From NCBI RefSeq assembly GCF_006483455.1, contig NZ_PPPU01000006.1, positions 218,161-282,160 on the forward strand: DNA of 64,000 nt, given 5' to 3'. Below are positions 1 to 8,561 of the stretch, piece after piece. The stretch comes from Methylomonas koyamae. GTDB taxonomy: Bacteria > Pseudomonadota > Gammaproteobacteria > Methylococcales > Methylomonadaceae. The translations under genes and the position numbers were made by a program. The number at the start of each line of letters is the position of its first letter. Positions within the stretch are counted from its first letter, which is position 1. A model generated the notes under the pieces. The model did no database searches. It had not been told where the DNA came from and saw only the letters and a program-made list of their open reading frames with translations.

Positions 1-126
1 TTCATGGGCGCCGTACGCTACAAAGTCAATAACAACATGGCGTTGAAGGTCGAGGCCTCGCGCGATCATTTGCGCGACGACCATTTCGGTGTGGTGATGT
101 TTCAGTGGAGCGCGGTATTCCCATGA
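1..126 (+). CDS. C-terminal end of an outer-membrane protein (partial)
   Basis: An open frame enters from the left edge and ends at a TGA at 124-126. The visible 41 residues alternate polar and hydrophobic positions and finish with FQWSAVFP. This is typical of the last beta-strand of an outer-membrane barrel, which usually ends near an aromatic residue. The stop overlaps the ATG of the next gene (ATGA), so it is probably the upstream member of the same operon as the binding protein and two-component genes. The family cannot be named from so short a fragment. Confidence 0.55.
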   Translation, partial: FMGAVRYKVNNNMALKVEASRDHLRDDHFGVVMFQWSAVFP

Positions 127-581
127 AACTGCGCCGGGGCTTGTACCTGTTCGGATTAGTGATTCTGCTGGGCGTGCCAAGCCTGAAGGCGGTTACCAGA
201 CAATCTTTGGTGCTGGTGACCGGCTCGGCCTCGACGATTCCGGTGCTGACTGTGCAGGAAGCCAGGAAACTGTTTCTCGGGGTGCCGCTGGAAAAAGACG
301 GCGAACGGCCGGTGCCGCTGCTCAATACCAGCGATCCGCTGATTTACGAAGTATTTCTGCAAAAAGTCGCATTCATGTCGGCCAACGCTTATGAAAACCA
401 GACGATCTCGGTCGTGTTCCGCTTGGGCGGCAAGCGGCCGGAGAGCTATAGCGATCTGAAAGATTTGCTGGCGGCATTGCAACAGCACCCCGGCACCGTG
501 ACCTACTTATGGGAAGACCAGGTGCGGGCCAATCAAGGTATCAAAGCGGTTAACGTGTTATGGCAAGGAGCAGCGGAATGA
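123..581 (+). CDS. Periplasmic phosphate-binding-like (PstS-type) protein
   Basis: A protein of about 152 residues with an N-terminal signal peptide (basic KLRRG, then a hydrophobic stretch). The body resembles short periplasmic-binding-like proteins of the PstS/phosphate ABC type, with a 'tVqEArklFLG' pattern near the start of the mature part and a late TVTYLW segment. Such short proteins often lie beside histidine kinases and outer-membrane proteins and may present a ligand to the sensor rather than feed a transporter; no permease genes are nearby. ATG 123 is preferred over an in-frame GTG at 105 because it overlaps the upstream stop. Its own stop overlaps the kinase start. The ligand is unknown. 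Confidence 0.6.
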   Translation: MKLRRGLYLFGLVILLGVPSLKAVTRQSLVLVTGSASTIPVLTVQEARKLFLGVPLEKDGERPVPLLNTSDPLIYEVFLQKVAFMSANAYENQTISVVFRLGGKRPESYSDLKDLLAALQQHPGTVTYLWEDQVRANQGIKAVNVLWQGAAE

Positions 582-3220
582 TGCGGTTTTTTCACAGTTT
601 CAACGGGCGGATGATTTTGGCGGTAGTCGGTATCCACCTGTTGCTGGTGCCGGTATTGTTGTTCGGCATTTATCGGGTGATCAAACCCAGCGTCGAAGAG
701 CAATTCGTTAATTTCGTCCGGTCGGACGCGCTGTTGTTCGGGAATTTGATTGCCCCGCGCCTGGGCGGCGCCAAAAGCCGGGAGCTGCAGGAATTGTTGG
801 GCGAGTTTTTGCTGAACGGCCGCCTGGCCTATGCCGACATCGTTAGCGAGAGCGGCGAATTGCACGCCGACGTCGAACTCAACGCCAAACAGCAATTCCA
901 GGAAGACTTTTTTTTCGGCGAACACGGCGACGACATCTATTTTCTGGCCGTGCCGGTCGCCAACCCTAGCGACGGTTCGCTGGTGATGCTGCGGCTGGGT
1001 TACGACGAACGCCAGGTGCGGCACGACATTGTCGTCATTTACCAGCGCAGCGCCTATTTCGTCGCGGTTTATTTGGGCCTGTCGCTGCTGGTGGTCGGTT
1101 TGTTCGGCCGCCGTTTGGTCAGCCCGTTGGAGCGATTGCGCGACGAAGCCGAACAGATCGCCGCCGGCAACCACGCCCGCCAATTCAGCTCCGGCACCAA
1201 GATCAGCGAAGTGCTGGCCTTGACCGAGCATCTGGAAAAAATGCGGCTGGCCTTGGTATCGGCCCGCGATGCGGCGTTGCAGGCGGCCGGGGCCAAGACC
1301 GAGTTTTTGGCGAACATGAGCCACGAGATTCGCACGCCGATGAACGGCATCATGGGCATGATCGGTTTGGCCTTGCGTACCGAATTGACGCCGCAACAGC
1401 GCGAGTTTTTAGGGATGGCCAATAGTTCGGCCGACGCCTTGTTGCGCATCGTCAACGACATTCTGGATTTTTCCAAGATCGACGCCCGCAAGCTGGAACT
1501 GGACCACGCACCGTTCAAATTGCGCGAGAGTCTGGGCGACACCTTGAAGCTGCTGGGCGGCCATTCCCATGAAAAGGGCCTGGAACTGATGCTGCGTATC
1601 GACCCGGAAACCCCGGACGATCTGATGGGCGATATCGGCCGTTTGAATCAGGTCATCATCAACCTGGTCGGTAATGCGATCAAATTCACCCAGCACGGCG
1701 AGATTGTATTGCAGGTGAAACCCGAGGCGGTCAACGACGATCGGGTGCGGCTGCATTTTGCGGTGCAGGACACCGGCATCGGCATTCCGCACGACAAACA
1801 ACAATTAATCTTCGAGGCCTTCGCTCAAATCGACGCCTCCTCGACCCGCAAATTCGGCGGCACCGGACTCGGGCTATCGATCTCGTCGCGGCTGGTCGAA
1901 TTGATGGGCGGCCAGTTATGGCTGGAAAGCGAGGAACACAAAGGCAGCACCTTTTATTTCAGCGCCTGGTTCGAGCGTTATACCGGCAGCGAAGCCGACG
2001 CCGCGGCGCCGGCCCTGATCGACGTCAAAGGCCTGCCGGTATTGATCGTCGACGACAATAACATCAATCTGCGGGTGTTCGAGGAGATCCTGCACCATTG
2101 GGGCATGGCGCCGACCACGGTCGACAGCGGCGAAGCGGCGATCGAGGCCTTGCAGCGCATGGCCGAAACCGGCGGCACCTATTCCCTGATCCTGCTCGAT
2201 GCGATGATGCCGATCATGGACGGCTTTATGGTCGCGAAAACGATCCGGGAAGACCCGCGGCTGGAGCCGGTGACGATCATGATGCTGTCCTCGGCCGACC
2301 GTCCCGACGATTCCGAACGCTGCCGCGATTTGGGTATCAATTTGTACGTGCGCAAGCCGGTCAAACACTCCGAATTGTGGCATGCGATCCAATCCGCGCT
2401 GGGCAAGGCGGATTCCCGGCAAACCGGCAACCAGCCTGTAATGTTGGCCCAGCCGCCGCGCTTGCTGAAAATTTTGTTGGCGGAAGACAATCCGGTGAAC
2501 CAATTCATGGCCGTGGCCTTGTTGGAAGAACGTGGCCACAGCGTCCAGGTTGCCAATAACGGCCAGGAAGTGCTGGATATTTTGCAGCAGGACCAATTCG
2601 ATTTGATCCTGATGGACGTGCAAATGCCGGTGATGGACGGTTTTCAGGCCACCCAGGCGATCCGGGCCGCCGAAGCGCAAACCGGCAAACGCCAGCGCAT
2701 CGTGGCGATGACCGCTCATGCCCTGAAGGGCGACCGGGAACGTTGTCTGGCCGCCGGGATGGACGATTACATCGCCAAGCCGGTGCAGGAACAGGAATTA
2801 TTGGCAACTGTGGAGTGTTGGAACATGGCAGCGGAACAGCTTGGTACGCAGGATGGCGGGGCGGCGGCCGAACCGCCGGCGCTGGAATGGCAGGAGGCGT
2901 TGAACCGGGTACGGGGCCGCGGCCAATTGCTGGGCAGAATGATGTCGCTGTTTCTGGAACAGTCGTCGGGATTGTTGGAAGACGCCGCCCAGGCGATCAA
3001 ACGCCGCGATGGCGAAGCCTTGCGCCTGTCGGCGCATACTCTGAAAGGTTCGGCCAACAGCATCGGTGCTTTCGAATTCGGTCAGATCGCCCAGCGCCTG
3101 GAAAGCAGCGGCCTGGAAGCCGCATTCGACGATGCCGAAACCGATTTGCCGTTGCTGCACGTGGCGATGCGGCGTCTGGAGCCTGAAATTCAAACCTTCC
3201 TGGCTGAGCACAGCGTATGA
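578..3220 (+). CDS. Hybrid sensor histidine kinase (HAMP-HisKA-HATPase-REC-REC-HPt)
   Basis: An inner-membrane sensor kinase of about 880 residues. A transmembrane helix near the N-terminus, a periplasmic segment of roughly 130 residues and a second helix near 165-185 lead into a HAMP-like linker. The HisKA box SHEIRTPMNG has its phospho-acceptor His at 249. HATPase motifs follow (NLVGNAIKFT, DTGIGI, GGTGLGLSI). Two receiver domains have Asp 541 (LLDAMMPIMDG) and Asp 680 (LMDVQMPVMDG). A C-terminal HPt has His 820 in SAHTLKGS. This is a BarA-like full phosphorelay in one chain. ATG 578 is chosen over 560 because AAGGAG at 565-570 is well spaced and it overlaps the preceding stop. The likely output is the adjacent sigma-54 activator, by operon structure only. 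Confidence 0.9.
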   Translation: MMRFFHSFNGRMILAVVGIHLLLVPVLLFGIYRVIKPSVEEQFVNFVRSDALLFGNLIAPRLGGAKSRELQELLGEFLLNGRLAYADIVSESGELHADVELNAKQQFQEDFFFGEHGDDIYFLAVPVANPSDGSLVMLRLGYDERQVRHDIVVIYQRSAYFVAVYLGLSLLVVGLFGRRLVSPLERLRDEAEQIAAGNHARQFSSGTKISEVLALTEHLEKMRLALVSARDAALQAAGAKTEFLANMSHEIRTPMNGIMGMIGLALRTELTPQQREFLGMANSSADALLRIVNDILDFSKIDARKLELDHAPFKLRESLGDTLKLLGGHSHEKGLELMLRIDPETPDDLMGDIGRLNQVIINLVGNAIKFTQHGEIVLQVKPEAVNDDRVRLHFAVQDTGIGIPHDKQQLIFEAFAQIDASSTRKFGGTGLGLSISSRLVELMGGQLWLESEEHKGSTFYFSAWFERYTGSEADAAAPALIDVKGLPVLIVDDNNINLRVFEEILHHWGMAPTTVDSGEAAIEALQRMAETGGTYSLILLDAMMPIMDGFMVAKTIREDPRLEPVTIMMLSSADRPDDSERCRDLGINLYVRKPVKHSELWHAIQSALGKADSRQTGNQPVMLAQPPRLLKILLAEDNPVNQFMAVALLEERGHSVQVANNGQEVLDILQQDQFDLILMDVQMPVMDGFQATQAIRAAEAQTGKRQRIVAMTAHALKGDRERCLAAGMDDYIAKPVQEQELLATVECWNMAAEQLGTQDGGAAAEPPALEWQEALNRVRGRGQLLGRMMSLFLEQSSGLLEDAAQAIKRRDGEALRLSAHTLKGSANSIGAFEFGQIAQRLESSGLEAAFDDAETDLPLLHVAMRRLEPEIQTFLAEHSV

Positions 3221-5007
3221 CAAACCCCGCCCGGTCCGACGCCAAACCCACCATCTTGATGGTGGACGACAACCCGGTGAACCTGGAAGAGCTGGCGTTT
3301 TTATTGAACGATGCCGGTTTCGACGTGCTGCGCGCCGAAACCGGCGAAACCGCGCTGGAATTGGCGAAAAGCCGGCAGCCGGATTTGGTGTTGCTGGACG
3401 TGCTGATGCCGGGTGTAGACGGTTTCACCACTTGCGCCACATTGAAAAGCCATCCGGCCACGCGCGAGATTCCGGTACTGTTCATGACGGCGCTGGCCGA
3501 TACCGCGAATAAGGTGCAGGGCTTTCACGTCGGCGCGGTCGATTACATCACCAAGCCGTTTCAGTACGAGGAAGTCATCGCCCGGGTACAAACCCATCTG
3601 ACCTTGCAAAAGCTCAAATCCGAGCTGCAGGAAAAGGAGCAACGCCTGTCGCGCATCTTCGAAAACGCGATGGATGCGATTCTGGCCTTGGACCAGGAAG
3701 GGCGGATTACCATGTTCAATGCCGCCGCCGAGCAGATGTTCCGCTGCAAGGCCGGCGACAACATCGGCCGTTCTGTGGATCGCTTCCTGTCGCCGGAGTT
3801 GTACAAGACCGTGACCAACTTTCGGGCTGGCGTGCCGGCCAAACAGGCGATCTGGATTTCCGAGGGCATGACCGCCCGCCGCGGCGACGATAGCGAATTC
3901 CCGATCGAAGCCACGATATCGCGGGTCGAAGCCTCCGGGCAGCAGCTCTACATCCTGATTCTGCGCGACATCAACGAACGCAAGGCGCGGGAGCAGGCGG
4001 AAGCCGAGTGCCATACCCTGCGCGGCATCAACTCCTACCTGCAGGAGGAAGTCCTGGCCAGCCGCGACGGCGAGGAATTGATCGGCAACTCGGCCGGCCT
4101 GCGTCAGGCCATGGCCCTGGTCAAGCAGGTGGCGGCGACCGACGCGACGGTTTTGATCACCGGCGAAACCGGTACCGGCAAGGAGTTGATTGCCCGGGCA
4201 ATCCATAATCTGAGTGGGCGCAAGGACAAGACGCTGGTCAAATTGAACTGCGCCACGATTCCGGAAAACCTGGCGGAAAGCGAATTGTTCGGTCACGAAA
4301 AGGGCGCCTTCACCGGCGCGATCAACCGCAAACTGGGCCGGTTCGAGCTGGCCAACGGCGGCACGCTGTTTCTCGACGAAATCGGCGAACTGCCGCTGGA
4401 AATGCAGGCCAAACTGCTGCGGGTATTGCAGGAAGGCGAATACGAGCGGGTCGGCGGCACTCAAACCCTGAAATGCGACGTGCGGGTCATCGCCGCGACC
4501 CACCGCGATCTGGCCCAGTTCTCTCAAGAGGGCCGGTTCCGCGCCGACTTGTATTACCGGATGAACGTGTTTCCGATTCATTTGCCGCCGCTACGCGAAC
4601 GCAAGGAAGACATCCCGCATCTGGTGCGGCATTTCATCAACAAATACGCCGCCAAATTCGGCAAGAAGATCACCGCGATTCCGGATCGGCTGATGTCGGA
4701 CATGCAAAGCTACATCTGGCCCGGCAATATCCGCGAATTGCAGCACATCATTGAACGCGCGGTGATCCTGACCAACGGCTCGCAACTGGCCAACGTCGAA
4801 TGCGTGCACGCCACCGCGCCGGTCGGGGCGACGAGCTCAGCGCCGATCGTGACGCTGGACGAAGCCGAACGCCAGCACATTCTGAAAGCGCTGGAAGCCA
4901 CCTCCTGGCGCATCGCCGGCAACCAGGGCGCCGCCAAAATCCTCGGTGTGCCGTCAACCACGTTGCGTTCGCGGATGGAGCGTTTGGGTATCAGCAAGCC
5001 GGCCTGA
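3217..5007 (+). CDS. Sigma-54 dependent response regulator (REC-PAS-AAA-Fis)
   Basis: A 596-residue transcription activator. An N-terminal receiver has phospho-acceptor Asp 61 ([11 protein letters not shown]) and conserved Lys (YITKPF). A PAS domain lies around residues 145-255, followed by a short coiled-coil linker. The AAA+ domain carries Walker A GETGTGKE from residue 316 and an intact GAFTGA sigma-54 contact loop at 363. A Fis-type helix-turn-helix ends the protein ([16 protein letters not shown]). It overlaps the kinase gene by 4 bp, so it is probably that kinase's cognate regulator. The PAS insert between receiver and AAA+ suggests a second input such as redox or a ligand. Target genes are not evident. 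Confidence 0.9.
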   Translation: MTNPARSDAKPTILMVDDNPVNLEELAFLLNDAGFDVLRAETGETALELAKSRQPDLVLLDVLMPGVDGFTTCATLKSHPATREIPVLFMTALADTANKVQGFHVGAVDYITKPFQYEEVIARVQTHLTLQKLKSELQEKEQRLSRIFENAMDAILALDQEGRITMFNAAAEQMFRCKAGDNIGRSVDRFLSPELYKTVTNFRAGVPAKQAIWISEGMTARRGDDSEFPIEATISRVEASGQQLYILILRDINERKAREQAEAECHTLRGINSYLQEEVLASRDGEELIGNSAGLRQAMALVKQVAATDATVLITGETGTGKELIARAIHNLSGRKDKTLVKLNCATIPENLAESELFGHEKGAFTGAINRKLGRFELANGGTLFLDEIGELPLEMQAKLLRVLQEGEYERVGGTQTLKCDVRVIAATHRDLAQFSQEGRFRADLYYRMNVFPIHLPPLRERKEDIPHLVRHFINKYAAKFGKKITAIPDRLMSDMQSYIWPGNIRELQHIIERAVILTNGSQLANVECVHATAPVGATSSAPIVTLDEAERQHILKALEATSWRIAGNQGAAKILGVPSTTLRSRMERLGISKPA

Positions 5008-5219
5008 GCCGGCCGGCGCTTGCCGGCCCTGAAACCGTTCGCCCCGAGTGTGTGGGAGGGCGGCATCGCATCGGGTTCAAACAGCCCCGAATCCAAGGTC
5101 AGACAGCACAGGGCTGGTTTAATAAATGAAAATTGCCTAGCGCATAACGGGCATTCTTCCCAAGGCAGAATGTGCGCGCTTGCCGATAATGCCGGTTTTA
5201 ACTTTTACCGGTATTTAGT

Positions 5220-5747
5220 ATGCGCCAGATCATTTACGCCCTCGGATTCTCTCTGCTCTGCAGCCAAGCTCAGGCCCACGGCCCGACCCCGCAAAAGGCC
5301 AAAGAAAGCGTGACGATTCAGGCGCCGGTCGCCAAGGTCTGGGAAGCGGTGAAAAACTTCGACGATATCGGCCATTGGCATCCGGATTTGAAGGCGGCCG
5401 AGGGCGACGGTAAAAACCAGTCCGGCGGTACCCGCAAACTGACCTTCCAAAACGGCGAAAGCATCGTCGAAGAACTCGATTACTACAACGACGCCGAACA
5501 CGAATACAGCTACCGGCTGAAAACCGAAAACGTCAAAGCCTTGCCGACCAGCTCGCACACCGTCGATCTGAAAGTCGCGCACGGCGACAGCGCCGATTCC
5601 ACTGTCGTCACGCTGAAAAGCCGCTTCTACCGCGGCGACACCGGCAACACCCCGCCGGACAACCTGAACGATGCCGCCGCGGTCGAGGCTATGGCCCGGT
5701 TTTTTAAAGACGGTTTGAATGGGCTTAAAGCCAAATTGGAGAAGTAG
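5220..5747 (+). CDS. mxaD: MxaD-like SRPBCC periplasmic protein of methanol oxidation
   Basis: A secreted protein of 175 residues with a signal peptide ending near QAQAHG. The mature part has the SRPBCC (START-like) pattern typical of MxaD: ESVTIQAPVAKVWEAV, GHWHPDLKAAEG and a C-terminal helix FFKDGLNGLKAKLE. In methylotrophs MxaD aids interaction of methanol dehydrogenase with cytochrome cL, and mxaD commonly sits at the end of the mxa operon. Here it lies upstream of the operon, separated by the NACHT cassette and the divergent regulator. No strong ribosome-binding site is visible before the ATG. The family call is strong; the specific symbol is by resemblance and context. Confidence 0.72.
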   Translation: MRQIIYALGFSLLCSQAQAHGPTPQKAKESVTIQAPVAKVWEAVKNFDDIGHWHPDLKAAEGDGKNQSGGTRKLTFQNGESIVEELDYYNDAEHEYSYRLKTENVKALPTSSHTVDLKVAHGDSADSTVVTLKSRFYRGDTGNTPPDNLNDAAAVEAMARFFKDGLNGLKAKLEK

Positions 5748-5781
5748 CGGCCGCTGTTTTGTCCGTCTGTAGGCGTCAGTT

Positions 5782-6036
5782 GTGTCGCTGTCGCGACGGG
5801 TTTGTTTTTATGTCGGGTCTCGGCCCGACAGCCGAGATACTTTCTTTTGCGTGGCCAAAAGAAAGTATCCAAAGAAAAGGCCACCCCGATGCCGCTTTAA
5901 TCCTGCGCTCCGAAGGGTTTGAGCGGGGTTTTCGGAAGGGCTGTCCTAGCCCTCCGAAAACGCGATGCATCCCTGCATCAGCCCCTACGGGCTGATCCGC
6001 CCAAACCCTCCGGTGCTCGGCGCGGCATAAGGGGAT
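5782..6036 (+). repeat. Left copy of an inverted intergenic repeat flanking the NACHT gene
   Basis: This segment recurs in opposite orientation at 8211-8510. The core (about 5903-6036) differs from its partner at only a handful of positions by eye. It runs from a GTGTCGCTGTCGCGACGG start, through an AAAGAAAGTATCCAAAGAAA motif, to GGCATAAGGGGAT. Inside it, GGGTTTGAGC and CGCCCAAACCC arms form an internal inverted repeat, and a CGGAAGGGCT/AGCCCTCCG hairpin lies between. It has no credible coding capacity. It looks like a dispersed, non-autonomous MITE/REP-like element; copy number in the genome is unknown from this window. Confidence 0.8.
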
Positions 6037-6095
6037 TAACCTCGTCGCGGTAGTGCGGTATTGTATTGGGCAAAAAGTTAAGTTGATGCGTAGGT

Positions 6096-6111
6096 CGGAC
6101 AAATTTGTCCG
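6096..6111. promoter_or_regulatory. Perfect 16-bp palindrome upstream of the NACHT gene
   Basis: CGGACAAATTTGTCCG is a perfect palindrome 66 bp before the NACHT start codon, in the AT-rich leader beyond the left repeat. It could be an operator for a dimeric regulator. It is preceded by TAGGT, so it could also be a fragment of a GTAGGTCGG-type repeat like the one after mxaF. No promoter boxes could be assigned with confidence. Confidence 0.4.
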
Positions 6112-6177
6112 CGTTTTCTATTAATTTTGCTTGGGCACTACATCGTGCTCACTCTAGCGGGCTGAAGATATTTAATT

Positions 6178-7965
6178 ATGCTTGAAGACTTAGTAAAAAA
6201 GGCAGCGGGCGGTCTAGACGGAGTCGCTAAAGAACTTGTGAAAGCTGCCAGCGCAAAGATACAGAATAAGATTCAACAAGCATTTGCCCTTCAAAAACTG
6301 GAGGCTTTAAAGAATAAAATTGACCAAATTGGAAAGGTTAAAACTTTTCTTAATCCTGAATCAATAGTCGAGTTAAACGACATATATTACGAGAAAGCGA
6401 TAGCCTTCTCTGATTTTTCCGAAAAACCAATAAGTTCTTTCCCAGAAAGACACGTACTGGTTGAAGGCGGGCCTGGGCAGGGTAAATCATTATTCTTAAG
6501 ATATATGTGCATCAAAGAGGCTAAGGGTAGTCGTTATATACCAATATTTATAGAGTTAAGGTATTTAAAGTACAAGAAGACATTAAAAGACGAGATCATG
6601 GAGGCAGTTTGTGATTTTGGAATTCAGCTAGACAATGATGTTTTTGATTACCTGGCAAAATCAAAAAAAATCATGTTTATATTGGATGGGTTTGATGAAA
6701 TACCAGGCGCTTATAGAAATAAGGCTGCAAGAGATCTTGAAAATATAGCTCGTGCTTATCCTGATTTAAAAATAATTGTTTCTTCTAGGCCTGATTCCGG
6801 GATGGGGGCATCATTTCATTTTGCAAAATATAAAATAAATTATCTTACGCCAAAGCAGCAGATTGCTTTTATAAAGCACATTTACAAACAAAATGGTCTG
6901 GCGCGAAATGTAATAAGAACGCTTAAAGAGAGTAAGTTTTTATCAGAAGTAACAAATACCCCTTTGTTACTAAATTTGTATGCAATCACATATAACGCGA
7001 GGCAGTTTAATCCGGATAGCTTATCTGAGTTCTACAGCATCATATTTCCTACAATGCTATATAGACACGACAGGTTAAAGTTAGGGTATGAACGAGAAAG
7101 AAAATCAGAGTTGACTGACTCACAAATGCAAAGGGTTTTTGAAGTACTAAGTTTTATCTCTCTAAACGATAATCATACGAGCTTTGGAATATCGTTATTC
7201 AGGGAATATCTCGCAAAATCCGCGTCAGTTACCAGAATAAATGAGAATATTGAAGATAGGCTAATTGATGATTTTACGACAATAACCGCGCTTGTTGTAC
7301 CTGATGGGTTTGAGAGTTTTTCCTATGCTCACAAAAGCATTCAGGAATACTTTGCAGCGACATTTATATCAAAGCAAAGCGAAGAAAAAAAGATTGAATT
7401 TTACCAGGCTATAATAAATGATATAAATAAGTTTAGAAAGTGGCAAAATACTTTGGCTTTTCTGGAAACCATTGATGAAATCAGCTACGTTAAGAATTTC
7501 TCTGTTCCGGCAAAAAAGAAAGCTCTTTGCATGGATCAATCCAATAAAATTAAAATGGACTATTCATCAGTGCGCGATTTATTGGGTGGCAATTCTATGA
7601 TAGCGATAGATGATAATGGAGAAATTTTAAGGGAGTATTGGGATGATACTTTGTATTCTGCAATCCATAAAGGTTATTCGTTGTTTTTAAGGGGGCAGGT
7701 CATAAGCTTCCTAAAAACAAAAAGCAGGGAGATTGCTGAATATATTAGTTATTGTGATATTAATGATTACAAGGAGTATCAAAAAAGCCCTGGTCAGTAT
7801 GTGATAAAAATAGATGTTGTTATTAGAAGGTGTAACCTGCAAAAATTATTATCCGATATTATCTCGTCAAGGCTTGAAGAAACTGAATTTAGGCAGGAGA
7901 TTATTCACTTCGAGAGGAATGCAGTCGCAGCAGACAATATAATCAAAGAGATTTTTGATTTGTAG
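6178..7965 (+). CDS. NACHT-domain STAND NTPase, candidate defence protein
   Basis: A 595-residue protein. The N-terminal 80 residues are helical, Lys/Ala-rich and probably coiled-coil. The NACHT NTPase follows: Walker A GGPGQGKS (97-104), Walker B IMFILDGFDEI with Asp 170, Asp 173 and Glu 174, then IIVSSRPDS. The helical region has TPLLLNLYAI and AHKSIQEYFAA, hallmarks of NACHT proteins. The last 200 residues show no familiar repeat (no LRR, TPR or WD). Bacterial NACHT proteins include antiphage sensors, with an effector or sensor at the ends. No effector domain (nuclease, TIR, protease) is recognised here. The gene is clearly AT-rich beside its neighbours and sits between inverted repeats, which suggests horizontal gain. 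No strong ribosome-binding site precedes the ATG. Confidence 0.85.
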   Translation: MLEDLVKKAAGGLDGVAKELVKAASAKIQNKIQQAFALQKLEALKNKIDQIGKVKTFLNPESIVELNDIYYEKAIAFSDFSEKPISSFPERHVLVEGGPGQGKSLFLRYMCIKEAKGSRYIPIFIELRYLKYKKTLKDEIMEAVCDFGIQLDNDVFDYLAKSKKIMFILDGFDEIPGAYRNKAARDLENIARAYPDLKIIVSSRPDSGMGASFHFAKYKINYLTPKQQIAFIKHIYKQNGLARNVIRTLKESKFLSEVTNTPLLLNLYAITYNARQFNPDSLSEFYSIIFPTMLYRHDRLKLGYERERKSELTDSQMQRVFEVLSFISLNDNHTSFGISLFREYLAKSASVTRINENIEDRLIDDFTTITALVVPDGFESFSYAHKSIQEYFAATFISKQSEEKKIEFYQAIINDINKFRKWQNTLAFLETIDEISYVKNFSVPAKKKALCMDQSNKIKMDYSSVRDLLGGNSMIAIDDNGEILREYWDDTLYSAIHKGYSLFLRGQVISFLKTKSREIAEYISYCDINDYKEYQKSPGQYVIKIDVVIRRCNLQKLLSDIISSRLEETEFRQEIIHFERNAVAADNIIKEIFDL

Positions 7966-8210
7966 CATTAATCAAATGAAATGGAATCATGCTAATGGTA
8001 TTTCAGGATTGAATAATAGTTAGTGTTCCTTGCTGTTATTGAGCCCTAGAAACTTCTGTCGGCATATTTTTATTGTTCCCACGTTTCTTGTTGGAACAAG
8101 TTGGGGAGACGCTACCGCATCTCGATCCGCGAAGAGGTAGAAGTTGCATTCCAACGCTGGAGCATCGGAACGATAAGAAACAAAACGGCTTTAAATTTGG
8201 GAGCGGTTTT
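7966..8210. other. Non-coding spacer after the NACHT gene
   Basis: The first part is AT-rich like the NACHT gene. From about 8076 the sequence turns GC-richer and contains GTTCCCACGTTTC and ATTCCAACGCTGGAGCATCGGAAC. These look like degenerate arms of a second dispersed repeat nested inside the cassette boundary. No gene is supported. Confidence 0.45.
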
Positions 8211-8510
8211 TATCCCCTTATGCCGCGCCGAGCACCGGAGGGTTTGGGCGAGTCAGCCCGTCAGGGGCGATGCAGGGATGCATCGCGTTTTCGGAGGGCT
8301 AGGACAGCCCTTCCGAAAACCCCGCTCAAACCCTCCGGAGCGCAGGATATAAGCGCATGGGGGTGTCGTTTCTTTTGGATACTCTTCTTTCGACTGCATG
8401 GATGCAGGAGGTAGAGCAATGCAGGAGCAATTGCCGAGGACAAGCAAAGAAAAGTATCACGCCCGCCGGTGCGGGAACCGGCATTCAAAAATCCGTCGCG
8501 ATAGCGACAC
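8211..8510 (-). repeat. Right copy of the inverted intergenic repeat
   Basis: This is the reverse-complement partner of 5782-6036. Read on the minus strand it begins GTGTCGCTATCGCGACGG at 8510 and ends TAAGGGGAT near 8212. It has extra sequence (about 8400-8470) between the outer part and the core that the left copy lacks. Its internal 12-bp arms CCGGAGGGTTTG and CAAACCCTCCGG are perfect. Together the two copies bracket about 2.2 kb holding a single gene. Confidence 0.8.
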
Positions 8511-8561
8511 AAAACAAAAAATCAAACACCAACGCCACAGCAGCGTTGAATTCCAATCCCC

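Noticed and set aside
533..1396. Long minus-strand frames over the histidine kinase and many other GC-rich genes
   Set aside because: They are antisense shadows, common in GC-rich DNA, with Gln/Arg/His-rich nonsense composition and no family motifs.
5759..6102. Short coding frames in the left repeat
   Set aside because: Same reasoning as for the right copy; the DNA is conserved as a palindromic repeat and not as codons.
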